Assembly: GCA_916048095.2 (NCBI GenBank)
Contig: OU696585.1
Span: forward strand, 4,836,145 to 4,900,144
Direction of reading: 5' to 3'
DNA length: 64,000 nt
DNA from: Sacculina carcini
Taxonomy: Eukaryota; Arthropoda; Thecostraca; Sacculinidae
The number at the start of each line of letters is the position of its first letter. Within the stretch, counting starts at the first letter, position 1. Shown one piece after another: positions 44,446 to 58,010 of this stretch. A program made the position numbers and the translations under genes. Under the pieces are notes generated by a model, which had not been told where the DNA came from, did not search any database, and saw nothing but the letters and a program-made list of their open reading frames with translations.

Positions 44446-46300
44446 GGAAGTTACGGTGGTGTTGTAGCCTAACTCATATAGCACTTCATTACTTACAACT
44501 ATATCCAAAAATACACGCACACCACACACGTACATACCGTTTCATTCAGCTGCAAATTTATCACACCGTGTGATTCACGCATACACACAGATACACAAAC
44601 ACATACGTGTATGCAGGATAAAGTCACACATTGGAGTCTAGAAATATAGCTATTTATGTACACGGATTATTCACCGCTGATTTTACTCTTCATATATAAG
44701 CCGCTGTTTCGAATGAATGAATGACTTGACTTGTTCGACTTGACTTGACCAATCGTGTTTATCGTCATGAGAGTCAACATTGGTGACCCCGATCAACGCA
44801 CGCGGTACATATATCGGTCTCTCATTACTGGTAAGTCGAACGACATCTCACAATGACCAATACAGCAGAAACACAGCATACCTGTTGGACTTCCACCAGT
44901 ATTCTACGCAGACGATATTGATATCTGGCTCATCCAACTAGACCTGTACTTCACAAGAGCGTCCGTCACCAGACAACGCGACAAATTCCAGATCGCCACG
45001 TCACAAATTCCAGCACATATCCTGCGAGACTATGCCGATCTGCTGCAGTCTTCAGCTGAGAACATCTACGAGTTTTTCACACAAGCACTCAAGTCCCGTT
45101 CCGGCCAATCCGCCGCCCAACAGCTAAACAGCATCTTGGCGCAACAACAAATGGGTGACCGACGACCATCACAATTTCTGCGACACCTTCAAGATATCGC
45201 CTGCAACTACGGTGGAGTAAAGGACAGCAACGCAGAAATTGTCCGTCACATATTCATGAACGCAATGCCATCATCAGTCCTGCCTATTCTTCAGTCGTTT
45301 CCGCCGATAACGCAACTCGAACAACTCGCGGAAGCCTGTGATCGAATTATGAGTCTCACTGCGCATACATCTCCGTCAGCAGCAATCAACGCGGTGTCAA
45401 CCGATGACCGTAAGTACCGCGAACTTGAGCGCAAAATCGACGAGCTGTCTCAACAAGTTCGAGATTTAATCAGAACACACATAGACAGTGAGAGATCGCA
45501 GCGCAGATCACAATCTCCGCACAACCCAAGATACCGCACGTCTTCTCAGCGTAGATACGCCCATGCTGCGCCTGCACACGCTGACGACATCTGTAGGTAT
45601 CATCGTAAGTTTGGCAGCAAATCCACCAAATGTACATCGCCCTGCAACTGGAGAAACCCAGATGTTTCTCGGCCGGAAAACTAGTAAGGGGGTGTTGTTA
45701 AGCGCTGCAGAAGCGCCCCCTGCAAAACCGCAGCAGCAACTTATTTTCGATTTCCGACCCATCATCTAAATATAAGTTTTTGATCGACACTGGCTCGCAA
45801 TTCAGCGTACTACCGGCCACAAAGAACGACCGCAAGAATGTTCCAACTGACTACAAATTGCTCGCTGCAAACGCCACACACATCGAAACTTACGGCCAAC
45901 GCACATTAACGGTGAGTCTTGGTCTCAGACGCAACTTTCATGGGAATTTCTGATAGCAGACGTATCATTCGCTTTACTCGGTAGCGATTTTCTCACGACG
46001 CACGGTTTGTTGGTAGACATGAAAAACAAGAAACTTATTGATTCCACCACTAAACTGCTCACAAAAGGCATAACTAGTATTTCCCCGTTGAGCCTGAATA
46101 TCTCACGACCGAAAATCGACGAGTGCTATCAAGCTCTCCTAGATGAGTATCCCGGTATACTGCGGCCGAATAACCATAACTAAGATTTAACCGTTATATT
46201 TGAATCGTTCGCCAACCAGCCAATCAAAATTACTAAAACGCTGATAAACCATTTTCAGCGTAAATTACGTGCTGTATTTCATTCGGGCTCTCAGCTGACT
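44446..46300 (+). mobile_element. Ty3/gypsy (CsRn1-like) 5' portion: LTR, gag, protease
   Basis: A fossil. The LTR, whose left edge is unclear, ends near 44783 in cgtgtttatcgtc and gtcaaca. The probable primer-binding site, tggtgaccccgatc, follows it. Gag runs about 44855-45690 (VFYADDIDIWLIQLDLYF, QQQMGDRRPSQFLRHLQDI). Protease lies at about 45770-46060 (FLIDTGSQFSVLPA, ALLGSDFL). The gag and protease resemble the CsRn1 clade. Reverse transcriptase and everything after it are missing. The copy is broken. Nothing is recognised at about 46200-46380 except AT-rich sequence. Confidence 0.75.
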
Positions 46301-46379
46301 AAAGCTATGTATGTTCTTTATATAAATATTTGAATATTTAAGTATATAAATATCGATTTATCTATTTTTACGAAATTCG

Positions 46380-47440
46380 ACCGACAGTCAACGGTCAGTG
46401 CCTGACTGGTTGAGTGAAGACGTGTTAGTTGTGCTTGAGTTTATGTGTGTAATTGTCCTTCAACTCTGCGGCAATGGCAAACATTGGTGAATTGTCAGAG
46501 GCGCTGAAAGATTGCCTGATGAGCCCGGGGGTTTTGGAGGCAATCAAGGAGAACTTGGTGGCACCAGCGATAAAGGCTGCAGTGGAGGAGGCTCTGTCCG
46601 CCAAGGATATAGAACTGGTGGAGATGAAGAACAAGCTTCGTGAAGCGCAAGCAAAAACAAATCACCTCGAGCAGCAAATGCTGTGCAAGCACCTTTGCGT
46701 ATCAGGGATAGAAGAGGAGCGTGGAGAAGATACGCAAAAAATCGTGCAAAGCCTATCTGCAACACTCAATACAGATATTGCAACCGAAGATGTTGAAGAG
46801 GCTTACAGAATCGGCCAGCCAAAAGATGGTCAACACCGCAACATACTGGTCAAATTCGAAAAACTGCGCAAAAGACAGCAAGTATTTGAAGCGAGAAAAC
46901 ATCTCAAAAGTGACAAGACACAGCAAGGGTATGTTAACGACCACCTGACCCAAAAAACAGCAGTACTATGTACGAGCTCAGAAAGATGAAACGGGAGGGC
47001 AAGATTTACTACGCTTGGACAGCCAAAAAAATGCGACTCACCCAGAACGCCCGAGTGGTCAATATCTATAGTACAGAAGACGTTATTGCGCAAACTGGTC
47101 CGGCTGGACTAGTGTCAAGTGCGCCGGTTGTGACCAACCAAGGTGTGCCATCGACTGGGTCGCCGAACAAGGACCGCCACCAATAGAGAACTGTCACCAG
47201 ACGGGTAACCAGACATCATAAGTGAGTTTGTTCAGCATTACAGCTCATCCGCGGAGCACTGCTTTGATTATAATTGTAACGTCTAGTACTAAATGTTGAA
47301 CATAAATTACATTTCAATTTATCAATCCGTATTTATCATTGATTGTTTCTCTAACTCATTGGAGGATGTATAGTCATATTAATTCATCATTAGGCTATTT
47401 TCTGATTATAAGATACTCGATTTATATACTGTCTCTACTG
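46380..47440 (+). mobile_element. LINE ORF1 region
   Basis: Upstream piece of a LINE whose endonuclease start appears at 50160-50465, the two being separated by BEL/Pao sequence. It includes a short 5' leader and ORF1 (46474-47186). The stretch 47187-47440 is AT-rich with no gene and may be the gap between ORF1 and ORF2, or BEL flank. Confidence 0.6.
46474..47186 (+). pseudogene. LINE ORF1 protein, coiled-coil type
   Basis: Starts MANIGELSEALKDC. Residues about 30-75 form a coiled coil (EEALSAKDIELVEMKNKLRE). Then come LCVSGIEEERGEDT, EEAYRIGQPKDGQHRNILVK, FEARKHLKSDKTQQGYVN and, after a one-base loss near 46970, YELRKMKREGKIYYAWTAKK. This is the RNA-binding ORF1 fold common in CR1- and RTE-type LINEs. 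The frameshift makes it a pseudogene. The ATG was chosen because it precedes the conserved start; the frame opens slightly earlier at non-ATG codons. Confidence 0.65.
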
Positions 47441-47449
47441 AACATTTGA

Positions 47450-49960
47450 ATGCCGCACATAGAGAGCCCATTTACGACCTGCAGAGCCAGGGACTGAATC
47501 TCGCCTCAGATGCCCAGTTCCGCCAGAAGTCTGTCGCTGCAGAGCGATGTGTCGGCGCCCATGTCCAATATTGCCAGTGTATCACGTTGTTCCCCATTCT
47601 CACCATGCACTCTCACTGGCACAACCTGCAACAAATCACGGCTTGTGTTTTCTCTAGAATTTGCCACCGCAACAAACCGGCTGCTACTGGCAGTAGTTGG
47701 TCGCTCTGACCGCATTTAGTCGCCTTCCAGTTGCGGCTCGGTGAGGTGTTCTGTCGTCGGGCTGGCTACATTCCATTCCTGTCCATTCATTTGCTGACCA
47801 TGTAGGAGTTTGTTATGCTTCAACGCACAACCATTTATTCCACATTTTCTTGAAACCAACACTGTTTCATACGATGACCTTTCCTCAGACAACTGATACA
47901 GCACTTGTTGTCAGCAACAAATTGCATTATTTCTGGAACGTTCAGGGACTTTAACTTCTCGCAATTGTACAAGCTATGTGAGTTAGAACAGCATACACAT
48001 ACTTGATTTGGTGGTATTGTCGCAGTAGCATGGGCTTGCCCGGTCTGCCGTGCTGAGCCAGTTCGTTGGGCTGGATTATGTGTTCTCATAAGAAGAGCTA
48101 TTCTAAGTCCTGACTGTAACCAATAGTCCAAATCCACCAGCGATGGTGTTTTAAGCTCAATCGAGTGTTCGGCCCATGATTTCCGCAATTCGACTGGCAT
48201 AATCTCTACCAGCCGACGGAGGTTCTCTTGAGACTGTAGATCTGCTGTATAGTCTAGCTGCTGCAGTGTAGATACTGCTCTGTGGACGACTCCCTAAAAG
48301 TGTTCAAGACTTGCTACATCTAGCTCATTGGGAGGTGGACAAGTGAAAATCTTGCTCATCACTGCATGCACTACATCAGTCGCTTGACCGAAGCGTTCCT
48401 GAAGCGTCTGTATCGCTTTATCGAAGCTGTCCTCGTGACCGTGTGACTTTGGGAAGTAACTTGTCTTCCAATTCTGGTTTCTCTCTTTGCATAGACAGTC
48501 TTTGTTTCAACTGCTAAGTTTCGTTCTGCTTGACTTGCAGTTCTACTTCTGCAGCTGTCTGAGATTGTATCGAAGTTGAAATGTCATCGTGCCAATCAAG
48601 TTCCTAGCCCGTCCAGCTACAACACTTTGAAGGTGGGTCATTTTCTGTTGTTTGGATATTGGCTTGTCATGTACCAATAACTTGCAGAGCGTATACCATC
48701 TTAGCCATTCCGCAACATCACCAGAGAATATTGGCAGAGTAAATCTAGGTAGAGTGTGATCAATATGTGAATTGGCTGTACTCACTGGTTCCGTAGCCGT
48801 TCTAGCCCCTTGTTGCTGCTCTATTTGATGTTTAGCAGAGTCTTGTTTGTTCCCTCATTGACTGGGTCTTCTGGTTCAAAGTCATTTCTCTTCTCCCACT
48901 CCAATGAGTGCTCTGCTTTTTTCCATAACTCTGCTCAGAGTCTTCCTTGACTTTGGGAAGTAACTTGTCTTCCAATTCTGGTTTCTCTCTTTGCATAGAC
49001 AGTCTTTGTTTCAACTGCTAAGTTTCGTTCTGCTTGACTTGCAGTTCTACTTCTGCAGCTGTCTGAGAATGTACAGAAGTGGCCGACGGCACAGCACTAG
49101 CCTCTGATACCACAGATGGTGCGTCACCTGCTCTCTTCTGCAAATACTGTGATACTGACAGCCTGAAGGTTTCGCAGTCTGCTTTTAACCTTTATTCATA
49201 AACAGCTGCTCGGTGTTTCTCCACCTCATCTGCCGCTAGAGCATCTACATACTCTGCATTCATTTCACAACACACAGTTAGCGCTTTATCAACTTCCTTC
49301 AATACCTCCAATAGTCCAGTACGACTGCCATTTGACAAAACGATCAATTCTCCTTGTCTCAGTCTAGTGATTATTGCAGCTTGACTGCCACGTTTTCTTT
49401 TCATCATCGATAAAAACATGGGTTTTACGCATAATTTCAGAGATATTGAAAGCTTTGTTATGACCATTTGTATTTGAATTTCCTTTGCATTTCCACCAAT
49501 ACACTCCGCACAGAAATTTGCAACACGGAATATGTGGGCCAGTATATCGTTCCAGCAGTAGGATGTTATCCTTCCTTCCAACAATCCGAATATCCTTTTC
49601 CCTTCAAACGTTGAAGATCAGATAAGATGACGATACATATATGCTGAAAATAGGACAAGGTAAGTATAAGATAAGTTACAATATCTCTTCGCAATCTCCG
49701 CCCCTTCCAATCAATCACCAAAACAACCGAACTACTGAAAACACCTTTTGTTCTTGGAGCGCCGCAAGTGACACAGAATGCCGGGTTAAACTAATACAAA
49801 TCGAATATTGCCTCGCGTTCACAACAGTACTATATTCTGTGTTCGTGTGTGTGTGTGTGTGCGTACTTGTGTGTGTGAGTACTTGCTTAAGTGTGTGTGT
49901 GTAGTTGCGCTTATGCAGGTGTGCAGTTGTGTGAGTGTGTGCGTGTGGTTGAATGAAAGC
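47450..49960 (-). mobile_element. BEL/Pao gag-protease fragment
   Basis: A fossil LTR retrotransposon fragment on the minus strand. About 49584-49190 is the gag N-terminus (KRGSQAAIITRLRQGELIV). About 48785-48550 is the capsid-like LPRFTLPIFSGDVAEWLRW. About 48200-47840 is the BEL-type zinc region (CVCCSNSHSLYNCEKLKSL, CCISCLRKGHRMKQC). About 47715-47506 is the protease (LAILDMGADTSL). Reverse transcriptase and integrase are absent. A 121-bp segment is duplicated exactly at 48444-48564 and 48948-49068. The stretch 49640-49960, with a GT run, may hold a decayed LTR. The copy is broken in several places. Confidence 0.75.
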
Positions 49961-50159
49961 AAGTGACAATTCAAGGGCAACATGCATGCATACATAACCG
50001 CTCTCGTTTGAGTGGCTTAACATTTTTCTTTCGTATGAAAGCTATAAACATTACCAAATCGTATTTTGTTGCTATATGTTGTCCTATACGTTGTTCTTAT
50101 ACGCTGTTAATGGGTGTTCCTATACGCTGTTTAGTAATCAGCAGTATTACCAGTATGAA

Positions 50160-50465
50160 AATGATTAACGAGGAAATATTCAAAGCTGACATTGATGATA
50201 CAGAAAAAAGTAATAACAGCTTTGGTGTGTACACGGTGGACTCATTTAATGACACGTTCAAAAATTCGCAAGGTTTCCGTATGTTACATATAAACGCACG
50301 CAGTCTCAACAATCACATTGATGACTTGACAACGTTGATGATTGAACTAGAGGTGATTTTCGATGTCATCGCTGTTTCTGAGACATGGGTGAATGACAGC
50401 ACAATTGAATTATGCCAAATAAACGAGTTTGAAGCCTTAAATCAAATGAGGCATGATAAGACGAC
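50160..50465 (+). pseudogene. LINE endonuclease N-terminus
   Basis: Encodes NSQGFRMLHINARSLNNHID, then a DVIAVSETWVND segment and INEFEALNQ. This is the first third of an apurinic-type endonuclease as in CR1/Jockey LINEs. It stops where the minus-strand gypsy element begins. It is probably the ORF2 start of the LINE whose ORF1 is at 46474. Confidence 0.65.
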
Positions 50466-52890
50466 GTACATGTACGTCCTGAAGACGTACATGCACGAGG
50501 CATCCATCAACTCGTCTCACCACCGCCAGCGTCCAATTGTTCGAACATCCCGGTACATTACAACAATACCCGAGTCACATGGCGCGAACAGACTCTTCAG
50601 CTGATGTCTAACGGTATCTGTTAATTTGTAACGCCCAGTTAAAATGCAGATGGGTGCGAGGTCTACAATTGAACAGTGTGACTTGCCGGTTGTGTTGTGC
50701 GGTGTATTGCTGTAGCTGTACAGCCACCGTGTCACTGACGAGAAGCGGCACTGGTCGTTGCTTATTTACACCCCTTTTCACGGACTTTACCATCGCTTCT
50801 GCCAGACCATTAGAAGATGGTTGCCGTGGTGGAGAGAACCGTTGCTTAACTCCATTCGCTGCTAGAAACTGTTCCATCTCCGAACTGGCAAAAAACGTTG
50901 CGTTATCCGAAACCAAGACTTCCGGTAGACCATGCGACGCAAACGCTGTGCGAAGATGAACCATAACCACCTGTGTCGACGCAGACCCAAATATGTACAC
51001 CTCTGGGTATTTTAGGTATGCATCGACCACCACCAGCAGTATTTTCCCTTCCACTGATACCGCGAAATTCATGTGAATCCGCGGCCACGGCTTGGATGGC
51101 TGGTGGCTTGGATGGCACGGCTTGGTGCCTACTGTGACTCGAAAACCGCCGACAAGCTTGCTCGGTGTCGCTGAGATATCAGGCACGTCTGCACCCGTTC
51201 TTAAATTGTCCTATCTAAACCGGGCCAACAAACTAATGACTTCTCCAGAGTCTTCATCGCTACACTACCTGGATAACCAGTATGCAGAAGATTCATTACT
51301 CCTGACCTTCTTTGTTCTGGAATCACCAAGAGGCAACCTCGATCCACCAGCAATTCGTCGCGACGACTGGAAAAAATTATCAGTTATGGATCAATGGCTT
51401 GAGGCCATCCATTCATGGTATAGCGGATCAGCGACGACAAAACAGAATCTTGCCGCGTCCAATTACGGACATCCTTCACTTTCACCAGTTCAGCATCGAC
51501 TGAAGACAATAAATGCACTACATCGCCGGGCTCGGAAACTTCAGCTGGCATGTGTGGCAATGGATGACGCGACAAAGCATGCAGCTGCACTGCAGCTGAA
51601 ACATATAAGCTGACAAGGTCAAGCTCCACCGGCAAATACGCGGTGATGCTGCATCTGATAGCGGCTTCTGACTCAGCAGAGCCAACAGCGGTCGAAAATC
51701 TGTAGTCACCACGAACGTCCTTCCAAAAACATACTGGTGGAACTTGGTCACTGCAAAAACCACTGCCAGTGATTTCCGCTCAAACTGGCTATATTTGCGT
51801 TCTGCTGGACACCACGACCGAGGGGCAAATCGCACTGGCCGCTCACCATCTTCCGTTAGCACTGAAAGAACCGCGCCTATCCCTACAGGTGACGCGTCCG
51901 TAGCAACAATCACCGGCAAACTTCCATCGAAATGAGCCAAACATCTTGTTGAACACAACAAATCTATTTTTCCTCGAAAGACCGATTTTGGACATCCTTC
52001 CAGCGCCATCTGGTATTTTTCTTCAGCAACTCATACAAAGGTGCTGCCACATGCGCCAACATGGCAGTGCATTTACTGTAATAGGTCAGCAGTCCCAAAT
52101 ACGATTTCAGTTCCTGTACATTTTCTGGCGCAAGTGCTTGCTTTATTGCTGCCACATTATCTTCCATGGGTTGCACTCCTTTCTGGCTGACAATGTAACC
52201 CAAATATGTCACCGATTCCGCTGACCACATGCACTTGTCCGCATTTATCTTCAGTCCTTCCTCAGAGAGTATGCGTAGCACTTCGCGAACATTAGTCTTG
52301 TGTTCATCTACAGATTTACCAAAACACAAATGTCGTCCAAAAATACCGCTAAATTTTCCATATCTCCGAAGATTTTATTCATCCGCTTTTGGAAAATGGC
52401 AGGAGCCGAAGCTATGACAAATACTAGCCTGGTCGCTGGAAACAATCCGCGGTGTGTTCACGACAGTGTATTAATGCTTTATGGTTTTAACCAGTGGAGC
52501 TTGCAAGTACGCATACTTCAAGTTAATTTTCGTATAGACCTTTTCACCAGTCAGCTTAGCCATCAGATATTCAATCCTCGGCAGTGGGTAGTGATGAATA
52601 TGTGTCGCCTTCTTCACAGTCAAGTTAAAACTTCCACAAAGCTTTACTGAAACACCATCCGCTTTGCGAACTGTCACTAACGGAGCAGCCCATTTGGAGG
52701 TTATTACCGGCCTCAGAATCTCCGCTGCTTCTAGCCGCTGCAACTCTCCATCCACCAAATCTCTTGGCGCCATCGGCACTCGTCGGTGACGTTAGAACTT
52801 TGGTGCGACTGAAGGATCGACCACCAAACTTACCTTAAATTTAGTGCATCCAAAACCTTCCGAATACAGCTCCGGGCATTCTGCCAGCAT
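50466..52890 (-). mobile_element. Ty3/gypsy (Mag/K02A2.6-like) pol fragment
   Basis: A fossil on the minus strand. The end of protease and start of reverse transcriptase lie at about 52890-52470 (KWAAPLVTVRKADGV), with more reverse transcriptase at 52329-51964. RNase H is at about 52009-51560 (VIVATDASPVGIGAVLS, CPAERKYSQFERKSLAVVFA). Integrase is at about 51186-50608 (LLVVVDAYLKYPEVY, VLVSDNATFFASSEMEQF, SSNGLAEAMVKSVKRGV). Gag is absent: the upstream side is cut by the LTR element starting at 52891. The copy is broken in several places. Confidence 0.75.
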
Positions 52891-53045
52891 TGTGTTTCGT
52901 ATTGCTGCGGTTTGCATATTACTCGTTTACCTACGTATTTGGTTTCAAATATATTGAGGACGGTTTTGCGTGAGAATACCTTTTTTCTTATGCGCTGAGT
53001 CTATATTTTCGGACTAAAATGTATCAATCCGAACATGGCGCAGTC

Positions 53046-53118
53046 GGAATAAGTAATGAGTCATTACTTATTCCGCTTCCAAGGGGCTGTCATTACTAAT
53101 GACAGCCCCTTGGAAGCG
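53046..53118. repeat. Two abutting perfect palindromes beside the primer-binding site
   Basis: 53046-53074: arms of 14 bp (ggaataagtaatga) around one G. 53074-53118: arms of 22 bp (cgcttccaaggggctgtcat plus ta) around one C. Both are perfect and they share base 53074. They begin inside the primer-binding region of the LTR element. Confidence 0.95.
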
Positions 53119-56100
53119 CAAACAACAAACCAAGCACGGTCGGGTGAAGTGCACCCTACCCCGAAACTGGATCTTTCAGTGGACAAAACGAATTTCTCAG
53201 TTTGGAAATCGTGATATGATGACTATATACTTCTGTCAGGATTATCACAGGCAGACGCATTCATTCAAATGGCAGTCCTGCGGTCAATGCTCAGTGACGA
53301 CACCTTGCGTGTGGCAAATACTCTCGACATATCAGACGCTGATAAAGCAGGGCCCCAAGCAGTTCCATGTGCCCTTTATGTATACGCACAAGGTCAGGTC
53401 AATGAAGTCATATAGAGAAAAAACGTCAAGACGCGCGTTCGGATGAAGGGTGAATCGTTCGATGATGTCCCTGTTTCTTTGTGGGAACCCAGTTCGTCGT
53501 GGAATTTTTGTGACTCATGTAGAGACAGCCTGCTAAGAGATCGGAATGTGATCGGTGAGCGAGACTCTAAGGTCGTTAAGCATCTCTGCGCCGATAAATA
53601 TTTGACACTCAACAGAGCAGTTGATATATGCCGAACTCATGAGGCTGCTGAACGTGACATTAGAAAAATTGTGGGAAACACAGAAGCAGGTATCGCCAGA
53701 GTTGGACCAGACAGAACCACTCGCAACGAGCACCAAAACACAACAACTAAATGTCGCAATTGTTGTCGCATTAATACAGGGCGATGTGTTGCAGTTGGAA
53801 AATCGTGCTATATTTGCAACAAACCGGGTCATTTCGCTTCCATGTGCAGATCGCGACAACAGCGTGCAAAGCAGAATCCCGCCAGGTACGCGGCAGTCGT
53901 CGCGGCCATGTGCAACAACAGAGCGCCACGCATCACAGTGTGGGCCGAACAAGATGGTCGAGGTGCATTCGTCAGCCCATTGCACGACAGCGGCGCAGAC
54001 GTCACCGTTGGCGGTCTCGATTTCCATCGTCAAGTGAATGGTGACCTGGATAACTTGTTGCCACCGTTAGTAACACCGAGTGCGGCGAATGGACACAAGA
54101 TGAAGTCTCACGGTGTGCTGCCCATGACAGTGAAGCTCGAAAACACTCGTTGATCCAAACGCGCATATACTGAACGGCGCGACCGGACTTCTCTAATGGG
54201 ACGTGTCGCGTGCTCTTGGTATTCGGCCGCCCTCTTATCCGTCGCATATATACCCAGTGTGTGCAACCGAACGGCAACCGCATAGTGCAACTGTCACTAC
54301 ATCGGCCCGCGATGTCTCATCACCCACCGGGGACAGCACTCAGCATAGCACTGAATCAGCGCACTGCAGTCAAACAGTGACCACTTCGGAGTCACACGAT
54401 ATTGTCGGTGAGTACCCAGACGTCTTCGATGGGGTTGTGAAGGTCATGCCAGGTGAAGGGTATCACATCTCTCTGAGCGACGGCGCCATTCCGTTCTGCA
54501 TGAAAGCACCGCGTCGTGTACCATTCTCGCTTCATGAGCCTCTGCGCGAAGAGCTGGACAACCTTGTGAATAATGTCATCATCTGTCCCGTCACCGAGCC
54601 AACTGACTGGTGCGCACCAATAGTGATGACGAAGAAACGCTCCGGAGAAGGCATCCGTGCGTGGATCTGACTGTGCATGGATCTCTCCAGACTCAACAAA
54701 TCAATCAAGCGAGAACTATACACATCTGGCACACCCATGGAATGTGTATCCTTTATCGTGGTGGATGATGCATAATACTTTGCGGTTTTCGACTGTCTCA
54801 AAGGGTACCATCAATGTCCACCGTCACCTAGTAGTCAAAAACTGACGACATTCATCAGGCATTTTGGACGTTTCATGTTCCTGACAGCACCATACGGAAT
54901 GTGCTCAATTTCAGAACATTACGACCGGTGGATGACGTGCTCCTTTTAAGGACTCAGCGGCATTCATCGCTTGGTGGACGGTGTTGTCGTATACGGACGC
55001 ATACCGTCGGAGCTTGCCGAACAGACTCGCGCACTTCTATAGCGATATTCGGAAACACAGCACATCGCTCAACAAAATCAAAGTGCAATACCTTCAAGAG
55101 TCCGCTAAATTCGCTGGCTTCATCTTATCCGAAGGTTACAGACCGGATCCAGGGCTGAAACGGGCCATCGCCAACTTTAGAACACCACAAAACATCAGCG
55201 AACTTCGGGGATTCTTTGGTCTAGCTAACCAGGTTGGTCATTTCAACGACAACGTGGCAAAGGGCACAAACCCCATTCACACCTTTGTTGAGCCAGAAGA
55301 ACGAATTTTTGTGGAACCCTACGCATACCAAGTCTTTTGAGGAGGCCAAATCAGATTTGTGTTCTCCGATAATTATTGCGTTTTTTGACGCCACACGACG
55401 AAGACGGCTGTACACTGACGCCAGCCGATTGAATGGTGTTGGATTTCTGATGAACAGGAGCAACCAGACGGATCTTGGAAGCTCGTTCAAGCCAGATCCC
55501 GATTATTGACAGACGCCAAAGTGCGATATGCAGCAGTGGAACTGGAATTCACAGCAGTTGCATGGGCGTTCAAAAAGTGTTGTGTGTTCTTGTACGTCAT
55601 CGTTTGACCTCTTCGTGGATCACCGTCCGCTGATTCCCATTTTGAACCACAAGTTGTCCTCTGAGCTGGAGAATCCTCGTCTTCAGAGACTCAAGCTGAA
55701 GGTGGACGAGATGGATCCGTTCACAACACACCGGATAAAAGGGCAGCGAACACCATGTAGCCGACGCTCTATCACGCAGTCCAGTCGACCAGTCGACGGA
55801 AGCCGACGAGGCGGGGGAGTGTGGTGACGCCAATGTCCTGTCAGTCGTACCACAGGAGGCCGAAACACTGGGCACATATTCCAACTTCAAGGAGTGGTGA
55901 ATGCATCTACCAATGATAATATTTATCAGACTTTGCTCGAAACTATCAGAGACGGCTTCTCGCACAACAAGTCACAGACACCCGGTCGAGTGCGCGGGTT
56001 CTGGAAAGCTCGTGAAAATCTATCAGTGGAAGACGGTTTGGTCTTGTACGGTAGACGCCTTGTCATACCAGAAAGGCTTCGTAGAACCATCTTTCGACGT

Positions 56101-56636
56101 TTACACGACGGACACTTTTGACAGTAGAAGACCAAAGAGAGAGCACGGAGCATCGTCTATTGGCCCGGCATCTACCGAGACATCAAGAATGTGGTCCGTT
56201 CCTGTCCTGCTTGCAGGCGCCAGTTGCCGTCGCAGCAAGCGGAAAAGGTTCACACTCGTCGGGCGCCCGCTCGTACATACGAGAAAGTGTCGATGGATTT
56301 TCTCGAGCACACGTTTATCGTGGTCAACGATCACACCTCTGGTTGGCAACACGCCGTGTTCCTCGGAGTTTCTGCAGCCACGAGCAAGCTCATAACGGCT
56401 ATGAATGCATCTACCAATGACCGGCTAATAATAATAAACAGAACGGCTCATATGGCGAAGATCGACCTCGGCAGCATGTCCGACGCAGTCGCTCTGGCCA
56501 GCGACAGCGTGCGATGGGCCAACCTGATCCGGTCTCAGTGACAGTTAGGATGTTTTTAACGCTGCGGGCGACGACTCGTGCCACTCAGCACCCGTCATTT
56601 TTCGCATCATCATCATCAACGGCTATGAGGGATATA

Positions 56637-58010
56637 CAGGGCGTTCCAAAAGAAACAGTGCACTGAACACGAGAAAGGATATTTATACATTTAAAATGTT
56701 CAAATGTAGTTGAAAATGTTTTCCCAAAAGATTTTAAATATTTTATTTAGATAATTTAGTTATCTAATTTTAGATATTTATATTAAATATTCTTTTGTTT
56801 CAGGGAAAATGGTGCTTACCTTACAAGAAATGATATTTATTGTTGAAAATGTTCTCCGAGATGGTGGCAAATTCACAAAAGATGTGCAAGAGTCATTTCT
56901 AGAAAAATTTGGTGCAGAACGTTTGCCGCATCGAAATTGTGTTTCCGCTTTGTTGCATAAGTTCAAAGAAACTGGAAGTGTTCAAGACAAACCCAAAAGT
57001 GGCCGCCCAAAAGTCGTTACAGATACAGTATTACAGAATGTTACCAACAAACTTCAGAGGAGCCCACGAAAGTCTTTGAGGCGTTTGTCTCAAGAAACTA
57101 GGATATCTCTAACATCAACTCACCGAGCAGTGCATCAACTTAAATTTTTTCCATATAAAGTGCATGTTGTTCATGAACTGAAGCCTCAGGATTCAGAAAA
57201 ACGCGTACTTTTCTGTCGGTGGTTTGAAAATTTTATTCTAGAGAAAGGTGAAAACATTTTAAACCATACATTCTTCAGTGATGAAGCATGGTTCCATTTG
57301 TCCGGGTACATGAACAGTCAGAACTCTAGAGTGTGGTCTACAATAAATCCTCATGCTCTGTTTCAGAAGCCACTCCACGATCAAAAAGTTGGTGTTTGGT
57401 GTGCTTTGTCAAGGCGGCGTATTATTGGACCTATCTTTTTTTAAAACACCATCACATCTGATTGTTACATTCATAACATCCTGGAGCCATTTTTTGATCA
57501 ACTGACGGAGCAAGAAAAGCAACAAGGCTGGTTTCAGCAAGATGGTGCAACTGCACATACGGCTCGTGTCAGTATGGCTGCAGCTGGTGATGTCTTTGGG
57601 GATCGTGTGATCTCTCGTGGTTTGTGGCCAACTCGATCACCGGATTTAACACCTCCTGACTTTTATTTGTGGGGCAAATTGAAAGGCTCAGTGTATGCAG
57701 ACAATCCTCGAACTACGGATGAACTGAAGCAGAAAATAACAAGTGTTATTCAAAACATCAAACCTGATGAACTTGAGTGTGTTTTTCAAAGCATGCAGCG
57801 TCGCGCTCGTTTATGTCTGCAGGTGAATGGCGCACACTTTCAACAGTTATTGTAGATCATATCTTACTGCACGAGTCAATCCTCAATCGTACTTTAGTTG
57901 ATCAGGTATTAGATTTGTGAATATTTGCAATAAATAGTATGTTTCTGTGAGTTTTGTTTCTTTGGATTATTAGCATATTCCTACTGCACTGTTTCTTTTG
58001 GAACACCCTG
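56637..58010 (+). mobile_element. Full-length mariner-like DNA transposon
   Basis: 1,374 bp with inverted repeats of about 28 bp. The outermost stretch, caggg(c/t)gttccaaaagaa, differs between ends by one base. TA flanks both sides (56635-56636 and 58011-58012). It is inserted in the integrase region of the Mag-like retrotransposon, whose coding continues on the right. Unusually, tatgaggg occurs directly on both sides beyond the TA. The single transposase frame has one premature stop. Confidence 0.9.
56809..57855 (+). pseudogene. Mariner-like transposase, one premature stop
   Basis: One frame of 348 codons. The N-terminal helix-turn-helix region (VENVLRDGGKFTKDVQESF, KFKETGSVQDKPKSGRP) binds the ends. 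The catalytic triad is D158 (FFSDEAWFHL), D245 (GWFQQDGATAHTA) and D284 (SPDLTPPDFYLWG). There are 38 residues between the second and third Asp, more than the 34 of classical mariners. A TAA at codon 212 follows GPIFF; relatives usually have a sense codon there, and the frame continues unchanged on both sides. With this single defect the copy is probably non-autonomous but recent. Confidence 0.85.
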
